A DNA stretch of 64,000 bases from Bacillus glycinifermentans (GTDB lineage Bacteria > Bacillota > Bacilli > Bacillales > Bacillaceae): positions 558,001-622,000 of the forward strand of contig NZ_LECW02000045.1 in NCBI RefSeq assembly GCF_001042475.2, written 5' to 3'. A program made the position numbers and the translations under genes. Within the stretch, counting starts at the first letter, position 1, and every line of letters starts with the position of its first letter. The notes beneath the pieces are model-generated. The model ran no database searches, was not told the DNA's origin, and saw nothing but the letters and a program-made list of their open reading frames with translations. Below are positions 49,900-59,643 of this stretch, one piece after another.

Positions 49900-52425
49900 A
49901 TGCTTGGAATTTTAAATAAAGTATTTGATCCGAATAAACGCACGCTCAGCCGCTATGAAAAGAAAGCGAATGAGATTGATGCGCTCAAGGCTGAGATGGA
50001 AAAGCTTTCAGATGAAGCATTGAGAAATAAAACGATCGAGTTTAAAGAGCGTCTTGAAAAAGGCGAAACGCTTGATGATCTGCTGGCAGAAGCGTTTGCC
50101 GTCGTCAGGGAAGCATCGCGGCGGGTTACCGGCATGTTTCCGTTCAAAGTTCAGCTGATGGGGGGCATGGCCCTGCACGATGGGAATATCGCTGAAATGA
50201 AAACGGGGGAAGGTAAAACATTGACTTCCACGATGCCCGTTTATTTAAACGCGCTTTCCGGAAAAGGCGTTCACGTCGTGACTGTCAACGAATACCTGGC
50301 AAGCCGCGATGCCGAAGAAATGGGTCAGATCTTTCAATTTCTCGGTTTGACTGTCGGCTTGAATCTGAACAGCCTGTCAAAAGACGAGAAGCGTGAGGCA
50401 TATGCGGCCGATATTACGTATTCTACGAACAATGAGCTTGGCTTCGACTATTTAAGGGACAACATGGTTCTTTATAAAGAGGAAATGGTGCAGCGTCCGC
50501 TTCACTTTGCGGTTATCGATGAGGTGGACTCCATCTTAATCGATGAAGCAAGAACGCCGCTGATCATTTCCGGACAAGCCGCGAAGTCGACGAAGCTTTA
50601 CGTCCAGGCCAACGCGTTTGTCCGTACGTTAAAAGTCGAGCAGGATTACACATACGATATTAAAACGAAAAGCGTTCAGCTTACCGAAGAAGGCATGACA
50701 AAAGCCGAGAAAGCGTTCGGCATTGAAAACTTATTCGATGTCCGTCACGTGGCTTTAAACCACCATATCGCCCAGGCTCTTAAAGCGCATGCGGCGATGC
50801 ATAAAGACGTTGACTACGTCGTTGAAGACGGACAGGTTATCATCGTCGATTCGTTTACGGGCCGTCTGATGAAGGGGCGCCGCTACAGCGACGGGCTTCA
50901 CCAGGCCATTGAAGCGAAGGAAGGACTTGAAATTCAGAACGAGAGCATGACGCTCGCTACGATTACCTTCCAAAACTATTTCCGGATGTACGAAAAGCTG
51001 GCCGGTATGACGGGTACGGCGAAAACGGAAGAAGAAGAATTTCGCAACATCTACAACATGCAGGTTGTAACGATTCCGACGAATAAGCCGGTGGTTCGCG
51101 ACGACCGTCCTGATCTGATTTACCGCACCATGGAAGGGAAGTTTAAAGCGGTCGCCGAGGATGTCGCCCAGCGTTATATGGTCGGCCAGCCTGTCCTTGT
51201 CGGGACTGTTGCGGTCGAAACGTCTGAATTGATTTCCAAGCTGCTTAAAAATAAAGGAATCCCGCATCAGGTGCTGAATGCGAAAAACCACGAACGCGAA
51301 GCCCAGATCATTGAAAATGCCGGGCAAAAAGGCGCGGTGACGATCGCGACAAACATGGCGGGACGCGGTACGGACATCAAGCTTGGCGAAGGTGTAAAAG
51401 AGCTTGGCGGATTGGCTGTCATCGGTACGGAACGCCACGAATCCCGCAGGATCGATAATCAGCTGCGCGGACGTTCAGGCCGTCAGGGAGATCCCGGCAT
51501 TACCCAATTCTACCTTTCAATGGAAGACGAATTAATGAAGCGGTTCGGAGCCGAGCGGACGATGGCGATGCTTGACCGTTTCGGAATGGATGATTCAACG
51601 CCGATCCAGAGCAAAATGGTTTCGAGAGCCGTTGAGTCTTCACAAAAACGCGTTGAAGGAAACAACTTTGATGCCCGTAAACAGCTGCTGCAATACGATG
51701 ACGTCCTCCGCCAGCAGCGTGAAGTCATCTATAAACAGCGTTTTGAGGTCATCGATTCCGACAACCTTCGTTCGATCGTAGAAAATATGATTAAGTCTTC
51801 ACTTGAACGAATCGTCGATTCATACACTCCAAAAGAAGAATTGCCTGAGGATTGGAACCTGGAGGCTCTTGCCGAACATATCAATGCGAACCTCCTTGAT
51901 GAGGGAGCGCTTGAAAAGAGCGACATTTTTGGAAAAGAGCCTGAAGAAATCACAGAGCTCGTCTTCGACCGGATCAAAACGAAATACGCTCAAAAAGAAG
52001 AAAGATACGGCGCCGAGCAAATGCGCGAATTCGAGAAAGTGATCGTGCTCCGTGAAGTGGATACGAAGTGGATGGATCATATCGATGCAATGGATCAGCT
52101 TCGCCAAGGCATTCACTTGCGGGCATACGCCCAGACGAACCCGCTGCGCGAATATCAGATGGAGGGCTTTACAATGTTTGAAAACATGATCGCCGCCATC
52201 GAAGATGACGTGGCCAAATTCGTCATGAAAGCTGAAATTGAAAACAACCTTGAGCGCGAAGAGGTCGTCCAGGGACAGACGACAGCGCATCAGCCAAAAG
52301 AAGGCGATGATGCAAAACAAGCCAAGAAAAAGCCGGTCCGCAAAGTGGTCGACATCGGCCGAAACGCTCCTTGCCATTGCGGAAGCGGAAAAAAATATAA
52401 AAATTGCTGCGGTCGAACAGAATAA
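49900..52425 (+). CDS. secA: SecA, preprotein translocase ATPase
   Basis: 841-residue motor of the Sec pathway. NBD1 with Walker [12 protein letters not shown] and [12 protein letters not shown], preprotein cross-linking domain, NBD2 with [14 protein letters not shown] and [10 protein letters not shown], helical scaffold, and the C-terminal zinc finger [14 protein letters not shown] that binds SecB-like partners or ribosomes. AGAGGAGCG precedes ATG 49900. Essential gene; long antisense frames inside it are shadows. Confidence 0.97.
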   Translation: MLGILNKVFDPNKRTLSRYEKKANEIDALKAEMEKLSDEALRNKTIEFKERLEKGETLDDLLAEAFAVVREASRRVTGMFPFKVQLMGGMALHDGNIAEMKTGEGKTLTSTMPVYLNALSGKGVHVVTVNEYLASRDAEEMGQIFQFLGLTVGLNLNSLSKDEKREAYAADITYSTNNELGFDYLRDNMVLYKEEMVQRPLHFAVIDEVDSILIDEARTPLIISGQAAKSTKLYVQANAFVRTLKVEQDYTYDIKTKSVQLTEEGMTKAEKAFGIENLFDVRHVALNHHIAQALKAHAAMHKDVDYVVEDGQVIIVDSFTGRLMKGRRYSDGLHQAIEAKEGLEIQNESMTLATITFQNYFRMYEKLAGMTGTAKTEEEEFRNIYNMQVVTIPTNKPVVRDDRPDLIYRTMEGKFKAVAEDVAQRYMVGQPVLVGTVAVETSELISKLLKNKGIPHQVLNAKNHEREAQIIENAGQKGAVTIATNMAGRGTDIKLGEGVKELGGLAVIGTERHESRRIDNQLRGRSGRQGDPGITQFYLSMEDELMKRFGAERTMAMLDRFGMDDSTPIQSKMVSRAVESSQKRVEGNNFDARKQLLQYDDVLRQQREVIYKQRFEVIDSDNLRSIVENMIKSSLERIVDSYTPKEELPEDWNLEALAEHINANLLDEGALEKSDIFGKEPEEITELVFDRIKTKYAQKEERYGAEQMREFEKVIVLREVDTKWMDHIDAMDQLRQGIHLRAYAQTNPLREYQMEGFTMFENMIAAIEDDVAKFVMKAEIENNLEREEVVQGQTTAHQPKEGDDAKQAKKKPVRKVVDIGRNAPCHCGSGKKYKNCCGRTE

Positions 52426-52452
52426 AAAGAGGGGTTCATCCTCTTTTTATTT
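52424..52452 (+). terminator. Terminator-like hairpin between secA and prfB
   Basis: AAAAAGAGG, 7-nt loop, CCTCTTTTT then ATTTT. It begins at the secA stop codon; read-through into prfB is possible, as no clear promoter follows. Confidence 0.8.
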
Positions 52453-52486
52453 TGACCCGGCGGAAATACTCGATGAGGTGAAGGAA

Positions 52487-53588
<1,102 letters not shown>

Positions 53589-53594
53589 ACTCCT

Positions 53595-53622
53595 GACACA
53601 TCCGTTAAGGATGTGTCTTTTT
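53595..53622 (+). terminator. Terminator of prfB
   Basis: GACACATCC-gttaa-GGATGTGTC followed by T5. Confidence 0.93.
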
Positions 53623-53736
53623 CTGCGGCTAAACCTGCCAGCAATTGCTCATCCTAACGTCATAAGAGTGTGCACGCAGGCGGACGGGCTTTGCTTCTCT
53701 GCCGCTTTATCCCATTAGCACGTTATTTGACTGTTA

Positions 53737-53765
53737 TTTACTTACAGCAGGCAACATGCTATACT
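53737..53765 (+). promoter_or_regulatory. Candidate sigma-A promoter of yvjA
   Basis: TTTACT (53737-53742), 17 bp, TATACT (53760-53765) preceded by TGC (extended -10). Confidence 0.55.
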
Positions 53766-53801
53766 CTCGATTGGTATCAGACTTGGCGGGGGATGACATA
53801 T

Positions 53802-54656
53802 ATGACGTTAGACAGATCAAGAAGCCGTTTTTTTGCCGTCATGCGCGATTACGGCTATATTCTTTTAGGTTCGGCGATCGTCGGCGTGACGTTTAACATG
53901 TTTCTGCTGCCGAACCGGATCGCAGCGGGCGGAGTCAGCGGGATCAGCACCATTTTACAGTCGTTCGGTTTTGAGGCAGCCTATGTACAATGGGCTTTTA
54001 ATATTCCTTTATTTATAGCGGGCGTGCTCATCCTTGGAGGGAAATTCGGGGTTAAGACGCTCGTAGGCTCAGTCTTTCTTCCGCTTGTCGTCTATCTTAC
54101 GCGGGACATCAGCCCGGCGACTCATAATCCGCTTTTGGCGGCGATCTTCGGCGGAGTCGGAATCGGAGCGGGCATCGGGATGGTCTTCCTTGGAAGGGGA
54201 TCAACCGGCGGAACAGCGCTGGCCGCGCAAATTATCCATAAGTTCACCGGGCTGTCCCACGGCAAATGTTTGGCACTGATCGACGGAACGATCGTGCTGT
54301 CGGCGATGCTCGTGTTTACGATCGAGCAGGGGCTTTATGCGATGCTCGGCGTTTATATTTCAAGCAAAACGATCGATGTCATTCAGGTCGGGCTTACCCG
54401 TTCCAAAATGGCGATGATCATCACGAACCGCGAAGAGGAAATTCGCAAAGCGGTGCTCGTAAAAATCGACAGAGGCGTAACGAAGATCTCTGCGGTCGGA
54501 GGCTATACGGATGATGAACGCCCCATTCTGATGTGCGTCGTCGGGCAAACCGAATTCACAAAGCTGAAACAACTGGTGAAACATATTGATGAGTCCGCAT
54601 TTGTCATTGCAATGGACGCTTCCGAGGTTCTCGGAGAGGGTTTTAAACGCGCGTAA
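53802..54656 (+). CDS. yvjA: YitT family membrane protein (YvjA)
   Basis: 284-residue protein with about six membrane segments (YitT_membrane domain: GVTFNMFLLPNRIAAGGVSGIS, GRGSTGGTALAAQIIHKFTG) and a cytosolic C-terminal DUF2179 domain (RGVTKISAVGGYTDDERPILMCVV). Transport substrate unknown. ATG 53802 lies 8 nt after GGCGGGGGAT; the frame upstream to 53670 crosses the promoter and is rejected. Confidence 0.88.
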   Translation: MTLDRSRSRFFAVMRDYGYILLGSAIVGVTFNMFLLPNRIAAGGVSGISTILQSFGFEAAYVQWAFNIPLFIAGVLILGGKFGVKTLVGSVFLPLVVYLTRDISPATHNPLLAAIFGGVGIGAGIGMVFLGRGSTGGTALAAQIIHKFTGLSHGKCLALIDGTIVLSAMLVFTIEQGLYAMLGVYISSKTIDVIQVGLTRSKMAMIITNREEEIRKAVLVKIDRGVTKISAVGGYTDDERPILMCVVGQTEFTKLKQLVKHIDESAFVIAMDASEVLGEGFKRA

Positions 54657-54702
54657 TCGAGGTTATAATAGGAATTGATTTCTAAAAGGAGCTGACCTCA
54701 GG

Positions 54703-55026
54703 ATGAAAACCAAGCTGTTTACACTGTTTTTGGCTGTTTCTTTTGTGCTCGCTGCCTGCGGGGGGAATAATGAAAGCAAAGACAAAAATACAAGCGGACA
54801 GACGACTGCAAATGATGGCGAGGAAATTTATCAGCAAAACTGCACAGGCTGCCACGGGAAGGATCTGGCCGGCGGTTCTGCTCCGGGCCTGAAAGAAGTC
54901 GGCGGCAAGCTTAAAGAGAGCGAAATTAAAGACATTGTTGTCAACGGCCGCGGCGGCATGCCCGGCGGACTCGTGAAGGAAGATCAGGCTGAAGCCGTAG
55001 CAAAATGGCTTTCACAGAAAAAATAA
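54703..55026 (+). CDS. cccB: Cytochrome c-551 lipoprotein (CccB)
   Basis: 107-residue small c-type cytochrome on the outer membrane face. Lipobox LAAC (lipidated C19), a polar linker, one haem site CTGCH and a methionine ligand in RGGMPGG. AAAGGAGCTGACC precedes ATG 54703. Likely an electron carrier near the caa3 oxidase. Confidence 0.93.
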   Translation: MKTKLFTLFLAVSFVLAACGGNNESKDKNTSGQTTANDGEEIYQQNCTGCHGKDLAGGSAPGLKEVGGKLKESEIKDIVVNGRGGMPGGLVKEDQAEAVAKWLSQKK

Positions 55027-55045
55027 CGGTTTGCCGTGCACGACA

Positions 55046-55085
55046 AAAGAACCTTGTTCAACTTCGTTCGAACAAGGTTCTTTTT
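55046..55085 (+). terminator. Terminator of cccB
   Basis: AAAGAACCTTGTTC, 10-nt loop, GAACAAGGTTCTTT, a perfect 14-bp stem with flanking A and T tracts. Confidence 0.95.
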
Positions 55086-55086
55086 C

Positions 55087-55361
55087 ATGCGTAAAGAGTC
55101 TTATTACCTATTAATAAATGAAAATTACAGCTATTTTTGTCCTGGAAAAGGTCGAAAGTCCACATTTTTTGTCTGATATTGCGTTTTTCCTACAACTTAT
55201 GTCTGGATTGAAACAAAACTGTAATATCATTTTGTCTAATCTTGACGTATAATGGGTGTTGTTGAAAAAGCGCAAAAATTTTCACGATGTACATAAGGAC
55301 ACAAAGCGACATACTTTTTCGAAAAGTATGACCGTATAAACATAAAAGATTAGGTGATTAC
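55087..55361 (+). promoter_or_regulatory. ftsE upstream region with promoter and inverted repeat
   Basis: A perfect TATAAT at 55248-55253 is the likely -10; no good -35 is seen at 16-18 bp. A perfect inverted repeat, CATACTTTT-tcg-AAAAGTATG (55310-55330), lies in the leader 31 nt before the ftsE ATG and has no T tract after it, so it is more likely an operator or mRNA hairpin than a terminator. TGTAAT at 55220-55225 resembles half of a WalR site, but the second half is poor. Confidence 0.5.
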
Positions 55362-56048
55362 ATGATCGAAATGAAAGATGTGTATAAGACTTATTCCAAC
55401 GGGGTGTCGGCGCTGAACGGAATAAGCATCTCGATACATCCCGGGGAATTTGTTTATGTCGTCGGCCCGAGCGGCGCGGGAAAATCAACTTTTATCAAAA
55501 TGATCTACCGCGAAGAAAAGCCGTCCAAAGGGAAAGTTGTCATAAGCAATAAAAACCTGGCACAGCTAAAAGAAAAAGAAATACCTTACATCAGAAGAAA
55601 AATCGGCGTCGTGTTTCAGGACTTCAAACTGCTGCCGAAACTGACGGTGTTTGAAAACGTCGCCTTCGCTTTGGAAGTCATCGGCGAGCGTCCCGAAGTG
55701 ATCAGAAAAAAAGTGCTTGAGGTGCTCGATCTTGTTCAGCTGAAGCATAAAGCGAGACAGTTTCCGGATCAGCTGTCAGGCGGGGAGCAGCAAAGGGTCT
55801 CCATCGCAAGATCGATTGTCAACGCGCCTGACGTTGTCATCGCTGACGAACCGACGGGAAACCTTGATCCAGAAACATCCTGGGAAATCATGAAGACGCT
55901 TGAAGAAATCAACAACCGCGGAACAACGGTTGTCATGGCGACTCATAACAAAGAAATCGTTAACACCATGAAGAAACGGGTCATCGCAATCGAAGACGGA
56001 GTCATTGTGCGTGATGAAGCTAGAGGGGAGTATGGTTCTTATGATTAG
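55362..56048 (+). CDS. ftsE: FtsE, ABC ATPase controlling wall hydrolases
   Basis: 228-residue ATPase of the FtsEX complex, which activates peptidoglycan hydrolases across the membrane (CwlO in B. subtilis). Walker A GPSGAGKST, signature LSGGEQQRVSIARS, Walker B VVIADEPTGNLD, switch THNKE. TTAGGTGATT precedes the ATG. Overlaps ftsX by 8 nt. Confidence 0.95.
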   Translation: MIEMKDVYKTYSNGVSALNGISISIHPGEFVYVVGPSGAGKSTFIKMIYREEKPSKGKVVISNKNLAQLKEKEIPYIRRKIGVVFQDFKLLPKLTVFENVAFALEVIGERPEVIRKKVLEVLDLVQLKHKARQFPDQLSGGEQQRVSIARSIVNAPDVVIADEPTGNLDPETSWEIMKTLEEINNRGTTVVMATHNKEIVNTMKKRVIAIEDGVIVRDEARGEYGSYD

Positions 56049-56931
56049 AACTCTCGGACGGCATTTGCGCGAGAGCCTAAAATCTCTCGGAAGAAACACG
56101 TGGATGACTTTCGCATCCATCAGTGCTGTAACAGTTACGCTTATCCTGGTCGGCGTATTTTTGATGATCATGTTCAATTTGCTGCATATGACATCAAACA
56201 TCGAAAAACAAGTGGAAATCAAAGTTTTAGTCGATTTAACCGCTAAACAGGATCAGAAAGATAAGCTGGAAAAAGAAATTAAACAAATTCCTGAAGTCAG
56301 CAGCATCAAATACTCTTCAAAAGATGAAGAGCTTAAAAGCTTGAGAGACAGCTTTGGTGACGACGGGAAAGTCTTTTCAATGTTTGATCAGGAGAATCCG
56401 TTAAACGATGCGTTTGTCGTTAAAACATCCAATCCTCAAGATACTCCTGAAGTTGCCAAAAAAATAGCGAAACTGGACAATGCCTATAAGGTGAATTATG
56501 GACAGGAGAAAGTTGACCGCCTGTTTAAAATCAGCAATATTACGAAAGTAATAGGAGCTGCATTGGTCATCGGGCTGCTGTTTACGGCCATGTTCTTAAT
56601 CTCGAATACCATTAAAATTACGATTTTTGCAAGACGCAAAGAAATTGAGATTATGAAACTGGTAGGCGCTACAAACTGGTTCATCCGCTGGCCATTCTTC
56701 ATTGAGGGTCTGCTCTTGGGCATATTCGGTTCTGTGATTCCGATCGCATTACTGCTTGGAACCTATGACTATGTTGTTCAATGGATTGCTCCAAGAGTTC
56801 AAGGAACCTTTATCGAGATGCTGCCGTACAATCCGTTTGTGTTCCAGATTTCTCTTATTTTGATGTTGATCGGCGCACTAATCGGTGTATGGGGAAGCTT
56901 GATGTCAATCCGTAAATTCTTAAAAGTATAG
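56041..56931 (+). CDS. ftsX: FtsX, membrane subunit of FtsEX
   Basis: 296-residue permease-like protein with four membrane segments and an outer loop after the first (residues about 50-170: LVDLTAKQDQKDKL, NPLNDAFVV), the site that contacts the hydrolase. C-terminal FtsX motif ARRKEIEIMKLVGATNWFIRWPF. ATG 56041 gives the B. subtilis length; ATG 56032 is too close to GGGGAG. The M23 hydrolase gene follows 87 nt later. Confidence 0.95.
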   Translation: MIRTLGRHLRESLKSLGRNTWMTFASISAVTVTLILVGVFLMIMFNLLHMTSNIEKQVEIKVLVDLTAKQDQKDKLEKEIKQIPEVSSIKYSSKDEELKSLRDSFGDDGKVFSMFDQENPLNDAFVVKTSNPQDTPEVAKKIAKLDNAYKVNYGQEKVDRLFKISNITKVIGAALVIGLLFTAMFLISNTIKITIFARRKEIEIMKLVGATNWFIRWPFFIEGLLLGIFGSVIPIALLLGTYDYVVQWIAPRVQGTFIEMLPYNPFVFQISLILMLIGALIGVWGSLMSIRKFLKV

Positions 56932-56986
56932 CCGGCATTTTTCCTGTCGGCCTAGTTTTCGCGCTGGGACCTGCAAAAAGCCGGCT
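56930..56986 (+). repeat. Long-range inverted repeat between ftsX and the M23 gene
   Basis: AGCCGGCaTTTTT starting at the ftsX stop pairs with AAAAAGCCGGCT at 56975-56986 around a loop of about 30 nt. No T tract follows, so it is not a classical terminator. It may modulate mRNA between ftsX and the hydrolase. Confidence 0.5.
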
Positions 56987-57018
56987 CCCTTGATTCTGAA
57001 AGCAAGGAGGAACCAAGG

Positions 57019-58287
57019 TTGAAAAGAAGATTGATGACGCTGAGCTTAACTGCTTTACTCGGAACGTCGGCCGTTTTGATTCCTTTAAAAAGCAACGATG
57101 CGTCAGCATACGGGGATTTAGAGAAAAAGAAGAGCGACGTTCAGAGCAAGCAGTCGAAAAACGAGACAAAGCGGGAAAAAAAGAAGCGGGAGCTTTCCGA
57201 GCTTGAATCAAAGGAGTCAAGCCTGAAAAGCGACATCGAGAAAATAGACCGTCAGATGACCGATACGAATGAAAAGCTGGAAAAGAAAAACGGAGAGATC
57301 GACCAGACAAAGAAAAGCATCGAAGAGCTAAAAGCGCAGATCAAAGAACTTAAAGAAAAGATTGAAAAGCGCAACGAAATTTTAAAGGACAGAGCTCGTA
57401 CAATTCAGGAAAATGGCGGTTCAAACCGATACATAGACGTCCTTCTCGGGGCAAAAAGCTTCGGCGACTTCATCAGCCGGGCGGGAGCTGTTTCAACGAT
57501 CGTTGAAGCGGACAAGGATTTGATAGAAGAGCAGGAAAAGGACCTTCAGCTTGTTGAGGACAAGGAAACGAAGCTGAACGAGAAGCTGCAAAGCCTCGAA
57601 AAAGCGCTGAAAGAACTGGAAGAATTAAAAAAGGCGCTGGACGGCCAGCAGAAGGAAAAGTCGAAAGTCATGAAACAGGTGAAGCATGATAAAGATCATG
57701 TACACGCAGAGCTTGGCGCACTTGAAAATGAAGCTGAAGTTTTGAAGCGCCAGGATGAGGCGATTAAAGCCGAAGAAGCTTACAGAAAAAAGCAGGAGGC
57801 AGAGGAGAAGCGCAAAGCTGAAGCTGCTAAGTCGCAAAATACAGGCGACAGGACAGCTTCCGCGTCCAAACCGTCTGCACCGAGCAGTTCAGGCTTTATC
57901 CGTCCCGCTTCAGGCAGGTTCTCCTCCGGATTCGGAAATCGTTCTCTCGGAAACCATTTCGGAGTAGATATTGCCAACCGCGGTTCCGGCGTTCCGATTT
58001 ATGCGGCTGCCGCCGGTACGGTTTACAATGCCCATTACTCGTCAAGCTATGGAAACGTCGTGTTTATTACCCATAACATCAATGGACAGACATACCAAAC
58101 GGTTTACGCCCACATGTCTTCCATAAAGGTGCGCACAGGCCAGCGCGTCGATCAGGGACAAGTCATCGGAACGATGGGCAATACAGGCCAGTCCTACGGT
58201 CAGCATTTGCATTTTGAAATTCATAAAGGCCTTTGGAACAACGCGAAGTCGAATGCTGTTGATCCGGCAAACTATATACCGCTTTAA
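57019..58287 (+). CDS. Secreted coiled-coil M23 peptidase (EnvC/PcsB-like FtsEX partner)
   Basis: 422-residue exported protein. Signal peptide (cleavage near SNDASA), a long coiled coil at about residues 30-265 (LSELESKESSLKSDIEKIDRQM; ENGGSNRYIDVLLGAKSFGDF, typical of CwlO/PcsB N-termini), a Ser/Pro linker, and a C-terminal LytM domain. The zinc site is intact: HFGVD, YAHM and HLHFE, so it should be a working endopeptidase rather than an inactive activator. Its place right after ftsEX resembles pcsB/EnvC partners; B. subtilis 168 uses the distant cwlO. The TTG start at 57019 has AAGGAGG at 8 nt. Confidence 0.9.
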   Translation: MKRRLMTLSLTALLGTSAVLIPLKSNDASAYGDLEKKKSDVQSKQSKNETKREKKKRELSELESKESSLKSDIEKIDRQMTDTNEKLEKKNGEIDQTKKSIEELKAQIKELKEKIEKRNEILKDRARTIQENGGSNRYIDVLLGAKSFGDFISRAGAVSTIVEADKDLIEEQEKDLQLVEDKETKLNEKLQSLEKALKELEELKKALDGQQKEKSKVMKQVKHDKDHVHAELGALENEAEVLKRQDEAIKAEEAYRKKQEAEEKRKAEAAKSQNTGDRTASASKPSAPSSSGFIRPASGRFSSGFGNRSLGNHFGVDIANRGSGVPIYAAAAGTVYNAHYSSSYGNVVFITHNINGQTYQTVYAHMSSIKVRTGQRVDQGQVIGTMGNTGQSYGQHLHFEIHKGLWNNAKSNAVDPANYIPL

Positions 58288-58296
58288 AGATTTCAT

Positions 58297-58332
58297 GCCG
58301 GCCCGGTCATAACATGACCTGGCCGGCTTTTT
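58297..58332 (+). terminator. Terminator of the ftsEX-M23 unit
   Basis: GCCGGCCcGGTCA-taaca-style loop-TGACCtGGCCGGC (one mismatch) followed by T5. Confidence 0.93.
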
Positions 58333-58362
58333 ATATTGGCTGAAGGTTTTATAAAAAACGCC

Positions 58363-58391
58363 TTGTCAGTTCAAGGTACGGGGTATAGAAT
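58363..58391 (+). promoter_or_regulatory. Sigma-A promoter of the dehydrogenase gene
   Basis: TTGTCA (58363-58368), 17 bp, TAGAAT (58386-58391); five of six match in each hexamer. Confidence 0.75.
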
Positions 58392-58400
58392 AAAATTATA

Positions 58401-58420
58401 GTCGACGGTCGACCGTCGAC
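58401..58420. promoter_or_regulatory. Perfect 20-bp palindrome, probable repressor operator
   Basis: GTCGACGGTC followed by its exact complement GACCGTCGAC. It starts about 3 bp after the expected transcription start, where a bound repressor would block initiation. The nested GTCGAC units resemble operators of GntR/FadR-type regulators. No regulator gene is adjacent. Confidence 0.75.
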
Positions 58421-58447
58421 AATTGAAAGAACGAGGGGGATAATCTG

Positions 58448-59506
58448 ATGAAGGCATTCAGCATTGCGAGCATACCGGGAGACGGCGTGGGAAAAGAAGT
58501 GGTTCCTGCTGCACAGCGTGTTTTGAAAACGATTTCAGATATTCACGGCGGGCTGTCCTTTGAGTTTACGGAATTTCCTTATAGCTGCGAGTATTATTTG
58601 GAGCACGGGGAAATGATGCCTGACGACGGATTGGAGCGGCTAAAGGGGTTTGACGCTATTTTCCTGGGTGCAGTCGGAAATAGGAGTCTTGTTCCCGACC
58701 ACATTTCGTTATGGGGGCTGTTAATTAAAATAAGACGCGAGTTTGAACAGGTGATCAACATTAGGCCTGCAAAGTTTTTGAAAGGGATCAGGTCTCCCTT
58801 GGCCAATCCAAAGGATTTTGATCTGCTTGTCGTACGGGAGAACAGTGAAGGCGAATACAGCACGATCGGCGGGAAAATCTACCGTGGCGAAGAGGAGATC
58901 GCGATTCAAAATAACGTGTTTTCGAGAAAGGGAACGGAGAGAGCGATGCGCTTCGCCTTTGAAATGGCGGCCAAGCGGAAAAAGCATGTCACAAGTGCGA
59001 CAAAATCGAATGGCATCGTTCATTCTATGCCTTTCTGGGATGAAGTGTTCGAGTTTACGGCAAAAGATTACCCGGAAATTACAACGGACTCACAGCATAT
59101 CGACGCGCTTGCCGCTTTTTTTGTCACACAGCCTGAGCGGTTTGACGTGATCGTTGCAAGCAATTTGTTCGGCGACATTTTAACTGATATCGGTGCTGCG
59201 ATCATGGGAAGCGTGGGAATTGCGCCGGCAGCCAACATCAATGTCAACGGCAAATACCCTTCCATGTTTGAACCTGTTCACGGTTCGGCCCCGGATATTA
59301 TCGGAAAAGGGATCGCCAATCCGATCGGCCAAATCTGGACAGCGAAGATGATGCTCGATCATTTTGGTGAAGAAGAGCTGGGAAATCGGCTGCTCGACGT
59401 GATCGAAGATGTCTTGAAAAGCGGCTGGCTGACGCCGGATATCGGCGGGACGTGCACCACGAAAGAAGTGACAGATGAAATCATCAACCGTTTGAAAAAC
59501 GTATAA
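58448..59506 (+). CDS. Tartrate dehydrogenase / D-malate dehydrogenase (decarboxylating) family
   Basis: 352-residue beta-decarboxylating dehydrogenase of the isopropylmalate/isocitrate family, closest to TtuC/DmlA/YcsA enzymes. N-terminal SIPGDGVGKEVVPAA; substrate/NAD region VVRENSEGEYS; catalytic K in SATKSNG; metal aspartates in IVASNLFGDILTD; C-terminal PVHGSAPDI and GGTCTTKEV. It would oxidise tartrate or D-malate with NAD+ and Mn2+ or Mg2+. It sits alone behind its own promoter and palindromic operator, between wall genes, and is absent from this place in B. subtilis as I recall. ATG 58448 follows CGAGGGGG. Confidence 0.88.
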   Translation: MKAFSIASIPGDGVGKEVVPAAQRVLKTISDIHGGLSFEFTEFPYSCEYYLEHGEMMPDDGLERLKGFDAIFLGAVGNRSLVPDHISLWGLLIKIRREFEQVINIRPAKFLKGIRSPLANPKDFDLLVVRENSEGEYSTIGGKIYRGEEEIAIQNNVFSRKGTERAMRFAFEMAAKRKKHVTSATKSNGIVHSMPFWDEVFEFTAKDYPEITTDSQHIDALAAFFVTQPERFDVIVASNLFGDILTDIGAAIMGSVGIAPAANINVNGKYPSMFEPVHGSAPDIIGKGIANPIGQIWTAKMMLDHFGEEELGNRLLDVIEDVLKSGWLTPDIGGTCTTKEVTDEIINRLKNV

Positions 59507-59517
59507 AAAACGTAGTG

Positions 59518-59548
59518 AAAACTGCCGGAATCATTGAGGCAGTTTTTT
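59518..59548 (+). terminator. Terminator of the dehydrogenase gene
   Basis: AAAACTGCC, 11-nt loop, GGCAGTTTT with T6. Confidence 0.9.
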
Positions 59549-59643
59549 CGTTCATTGGAAAAACAATTTACATGAACTGAATCTTTTTGACGCATACTAC
59601 ATCAAGCAACAAAACATAGTGCAGCCAGAAGAGGAGGTATAGG

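Noticed and set aside
50755-51438. 227-codon open frame on the minus strand inside secA
   Set aside because: It lies wholly antisense to a conserved essential gene, has basic/aromatic composition typical of reverse-frame translation, and lacks a ribosome site.
53619-53736. Structured RNA between prfB and yvjA
   Set aside because: The stretch is locally GC-rich with a possible GCGG/CCGC pairing, but I could not build a consistent fold.
56932-57018. Cyclic-di-AMP (ydaO-type) riboswitch before the M23 hydrolase
   Set aside because: Such riboswitches are linked to wall hydrolases elsewhere, but this gap is only 87 nt, too short, and the conserved core is absent.
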